The notes beneath the pieces were generated by a model. It had not been told where the DNA came from, did no database searches, and saw nothing but the letters and a program-made list of their open reading frames with translations. 64,000 nt of DNA from Desulfofundulus thermosubterraneus DSM 16057 (GTDB lineage: Bacteria > Bacillota > Desulfotomaculia > Desulfotomaculales > Desulfovirgulaceae), in assembly GCF_900142025.1 (NCBI RefSeq), contig NZ_FQZM01000003.1, positions 1 through 64,000 of the forward strand, given 5' to 3'. The number at the start of each line of letters is the position of its first letter. The stretch's first letter is position 1. Both the position numbers and the translations under genes were made by a program. This document shows positions 62,251 to 64,000 of the stretch, in pieces.

Positions 62251-63423
62251 TTGAACACGTGGCTTGTGGCAGCCACCTGGATTGGGCTGGCCTTAGCCGC
62301 CGGGTTAATTTCCGTACGTACCGGTATATCGGTAGCCATGGTGGAGATCATGGTGGGGGTAATCGGCGGCAATTACCTGGGACTGGAAGTAAACACCTGG
62401 GTTAACTTCCTGGCGGGATTGGGCGCCATCGTCCTTACTTTTCTGGCCGGGGCCGAAGTGGATCCGGCGGTGCTGAAAAGCAAGTTCAAGGAAAGCGTTT
62501 CCCTGGGTGTGGTAGGTTTTCTTTTCCCCTTCCTGGGGGCTTTTGCCTATACCTACTATGTAGCCGGGTGGAACCTGCAGGCGGCGCAGATTGCCGGCAT
62601 CGCCCTTTCCACCACTTCCGTGGCTATAGTGTACGCGGTCATGGTGGAAACGCGCCTGAACGAAACGGAACTAGGGCAAATCATCCTGGCCGCCTGTTTC
62701 ATTAACGACCTGGGCACGGTGCTGGCCCTAGGCATACTCTTTGCCAACTATGACTACTGGATGCTCGTCTTTATTGCGGCCACCGCGGTTGTCCTGTTCT
62801 TAATGCCCAAAATCACACCCGCCTTTCAGGAAAGGTTCGGCCGCCAGGTAAGCCAGATTGAGGTAAAATACGTGCTTTTTGCCCTGCTGTTGCTGGGGGG
62901 GCTGGCCGGCAAGGCCAACAGCGAAGCCGTCTTGCCGGCCTACCTGCTGGGCCTGGCCCTGGCGGGTTTCTTTCAGAGGGAAAAAGAACTTTTGCAGCGC
63001 ATGCGGGCCGCCGCCTTTGCCTTCCTCACCCCATTCTACTTCCTGAAAGCAGGTCTGTATGTTTCCCTGCCCGCCGTCGTAGGTTCCTTTGGGTTAATCT
63101 TGATCCTGCTGATGGTAAAAATGGTAAGCAAATTTGTTGGAATATGGCCTCTAACCAGGCTGTTTCGTTATAAGCACCGGGAAGGCATGTACACCACATT
63201 GCTCATGTGTACGGGCCTGACCTTTGGCACCATCTCTTCTCTTTTCGGGCTGAGCCATCACTACATCGACCAGCAGCAGTACACCATACTGGTAACGGTA
63301 GTGATAGCCAGCGGGGTGATTCCCACCATTATCGCCCAGGCCTTTTTCCGGCCCCGGGTGCAGGCGGCCGAAGCCGGCGATGTAGTTTCCATCTCCGAAC
63401 GTCACCCGGTACCGGAGGAGTGA
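62251..63423 (+). CDS. CPA2-family cation:proton antiporter (fluoride-riboswitch controlled)
   Basis: 390 residues, about 12 hydrophobic segments. The Na+/H+ exchanger-like LTFLAGAEVDPAVLKSKFKES and the ion-binding ND motif in ILAACFINDLGTVLALGILF are visible. The TTG start has GGAGG eight to ten bases upstream. Na+/H+ antiporters are known gene classes behind fluoride riboswitches, where they help against the acidification or ion stress caused by HF. A direct fluoride route is not shown. Confidence 0.88.
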   Translation: MNTWLVAATWIGLALAAGLISVRTGISVAMVEIMVGVIGGNYLGLEVNTWVNFLAGLGAIVLTFLAGAEVDPAVLKSKFKESVSLGVVGFLFPFLGAFAYTYYVAGWNLQAAQIAGIALSTTSVAIVYAVMVETRLNETELGQIILAACFINDLGTVLALGILFANYDYWMLVFIAATAVVLFLMPKITPAFQERFGRQVSQIEVKYVLFALLLLGGLAGKANSEAVLPAYLLGLALAGFFQREKELLQRMRAAAFAFLTPFYFLKAGLYVSLPAVVGSFGLILILLMVKMVSKFVGIWPLTRLFRYKHREGMYTTLLMCTGLTFGTISSLFGLSHHYIDQQQYTILVTVVIASGVIPTIIAQAFFRPRVQAAEAGDVVSISERHPVPEE

Positions 63424-63549
63424 GGACTGTTTTAAGAATCCCCCGAGACACGTTTTCTGGAAGTCCCTGCCGAAAAAGAGGAGTTACTAGCGATTAAGAT
63501 TATGAAAGCAATTACCCGAAGGACGGGAGACTAACGAAAGGGTGAGATT

Positions 63550-63981
63550 ATGTACCGCAAGATCATGGTGGCCTATGATGGTTCTCCCTACTCCAACAAG
63601 GCCCTGTCTGTAGGAATGGAGCTGGCCCGTTGCTGCGGGTGCGAGCTGCACGCGGTTGCCGTGGTAAACCTGCCCGATTATGCGGGCACCGTAGCAGAAG
63701 TAGACGACATGGTGACCAGGGCACGGGAATTTTACGAAAAGAAGCTGGGAGATGCGGTTTCCCGAGCAGCCGGCAAAAACGTAAAGCTGACCACGCATTT
63801 GATCTTCGGCCACGTGGGAGAAACCATCGTGCGCTTTGCCAGGGAGAATAATTTTGATTTGATAGTCGTGGGAACCCACGGCTGGAGCGCCATTCAAAAG
63901 CTGGTCATGGGCAGCGTTTCTTCCTACGTAATCCGTCACGCGGCGTGTGATGTACTGGTGGCAAAAGGCAGGGAAGACTAA
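63550..63981 (+). CDS. Universal stress protein (UspA family)
   Basis: 143 residues. KIMVAYDGSPYSNKALSVGMELA is the N-terminal strand/helix. The ATP-binding G-2x-G-9x-G-(S/T) pattern is in VVGTHGWSAIQKLVMGSVSSYVIRHAACDVLV, and the acidic start of the family is complete. It probably binds ATP. GGTGAGATT precedes the ATG. It lies 126 nt after the antiporter; that gap shows no clear promoter or terminator. Confidence 0.93.
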   Translation: MYRKIMVAYDGSPYSNKALSVGMELARCCGCELHAVAVVNLPDYAGTVAEVDDMVTRAREFYEKKLGDAVSRAAGKNVKLTTHLIFGHVGETIVRFARENNFDLIVVGTHGWSAIQKLVMGSVSSYVIRHAACDVLVAKGRED

Positions 63982-64000
63982 TCCAAGAAACTGCTCCACG

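Overview
The window looks like a chromosomal segment of an anaerobic, spore-forming Firmicute of the Desulfotomaculum/Pelotomaculum type (Peptococcaceae sensu lato). This is an inference from gene content and order, not from a search. The supporting features are the Firmicutes blocks yqfC-yqfD-phoH-pgpH-ybeY-dgkA-cdd-era, dnaG-rpoD, recO, glyQS and ccpN-PSRP-ppdK; the sporulation genes (yqfC, yqfD, cwlD, a YhcN/YlaJ lipoprotein); acyl-CoA and hydantoin catabolism; a selenocysteine-containing SelD; GC-rich coding sequence; and frequent GTG/TTG starts behind strong GGAGG ribosome binding sites.

Layout. 1-5.4 kb (minus): an acyl-CoA catabolic cluster (family III CoA-transferase, IclR regulator, glutaryl-CoA-dehydrogenase-like enzyme, biotin-type carboxyltransferase/decarboxylase subunit, EtfB running off the left edge), plausibly glutarate or another dicarboxylate. 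5.56-6.24 kb (plus): a three-gene XRE/HicA/HicB module with a frameshift in the XRE gene. 6.37-6.71 kb: three tRNA genes on the minus strand. 6.8-17.6 kb (minus): rpoD, dnaG, dgt, an FMN reductase, thpR, an HD-GYP protein, ppdK, its regulatory kinase/phosphorylase and ccpN. 17.7-21.4 kb (minus): glyS, glyQ and csaA behind a glycine T-box. 21.5-22.7 kb: a DUF4342 protein and recO. 22.9-27.6 kb (plus): two amidases, an L,D-transpeptidase, a predicted Amj lipid II flippase, a CofE-like protein and a pyruvoyl-dependent arginine decarboxylase. 27.7-41.7 kb (minus): a catabolic island with a dipeptide-type ABC importer, hydantoin racemase, M24 peptidase, cupin, HyuA, HyuB and a PucR regulator. 42.2-43.85 kb: a genomic scar with an amt (ammonium transporter) remnant, three stem-loops and a broken transposase. 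43.9-55.4 kb: a YhcN lipoprotein, ubiX, two Mg transporters (mgtE, corA) with nearly identical leaders, then the era-to-yqfC housekeeping/sporulation block. 55.6-64 kb (plus): selD (in-frame UGA), yedF, a large structured RNA candidate, a copper module (csoR, an 18-residue Cys peptide, copA with two matching operators), two membrane proteins, a fluoride riboswitch with a CPA2 antiporter, and a universal stress protein.

The signals I consider most likely to be undescribed are: (1) a roughly 400-nt GC-rich RNA at 57.34-57.74 kb whose long perfect helices nest into a P1-closed multi-arm junction; (2) twin promoter/stem-loop/attenuator/stem-loop leaders in front of corA and mgtE that I do not recognise as the M-box; (3) an 18-residue peptide ending in HCKGGC between csoR and copA; and (4) genes that seem to begin at AUU or AUA codons behind good Shine-Dalgarno sites. 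None of these has been tested by search or experiment.
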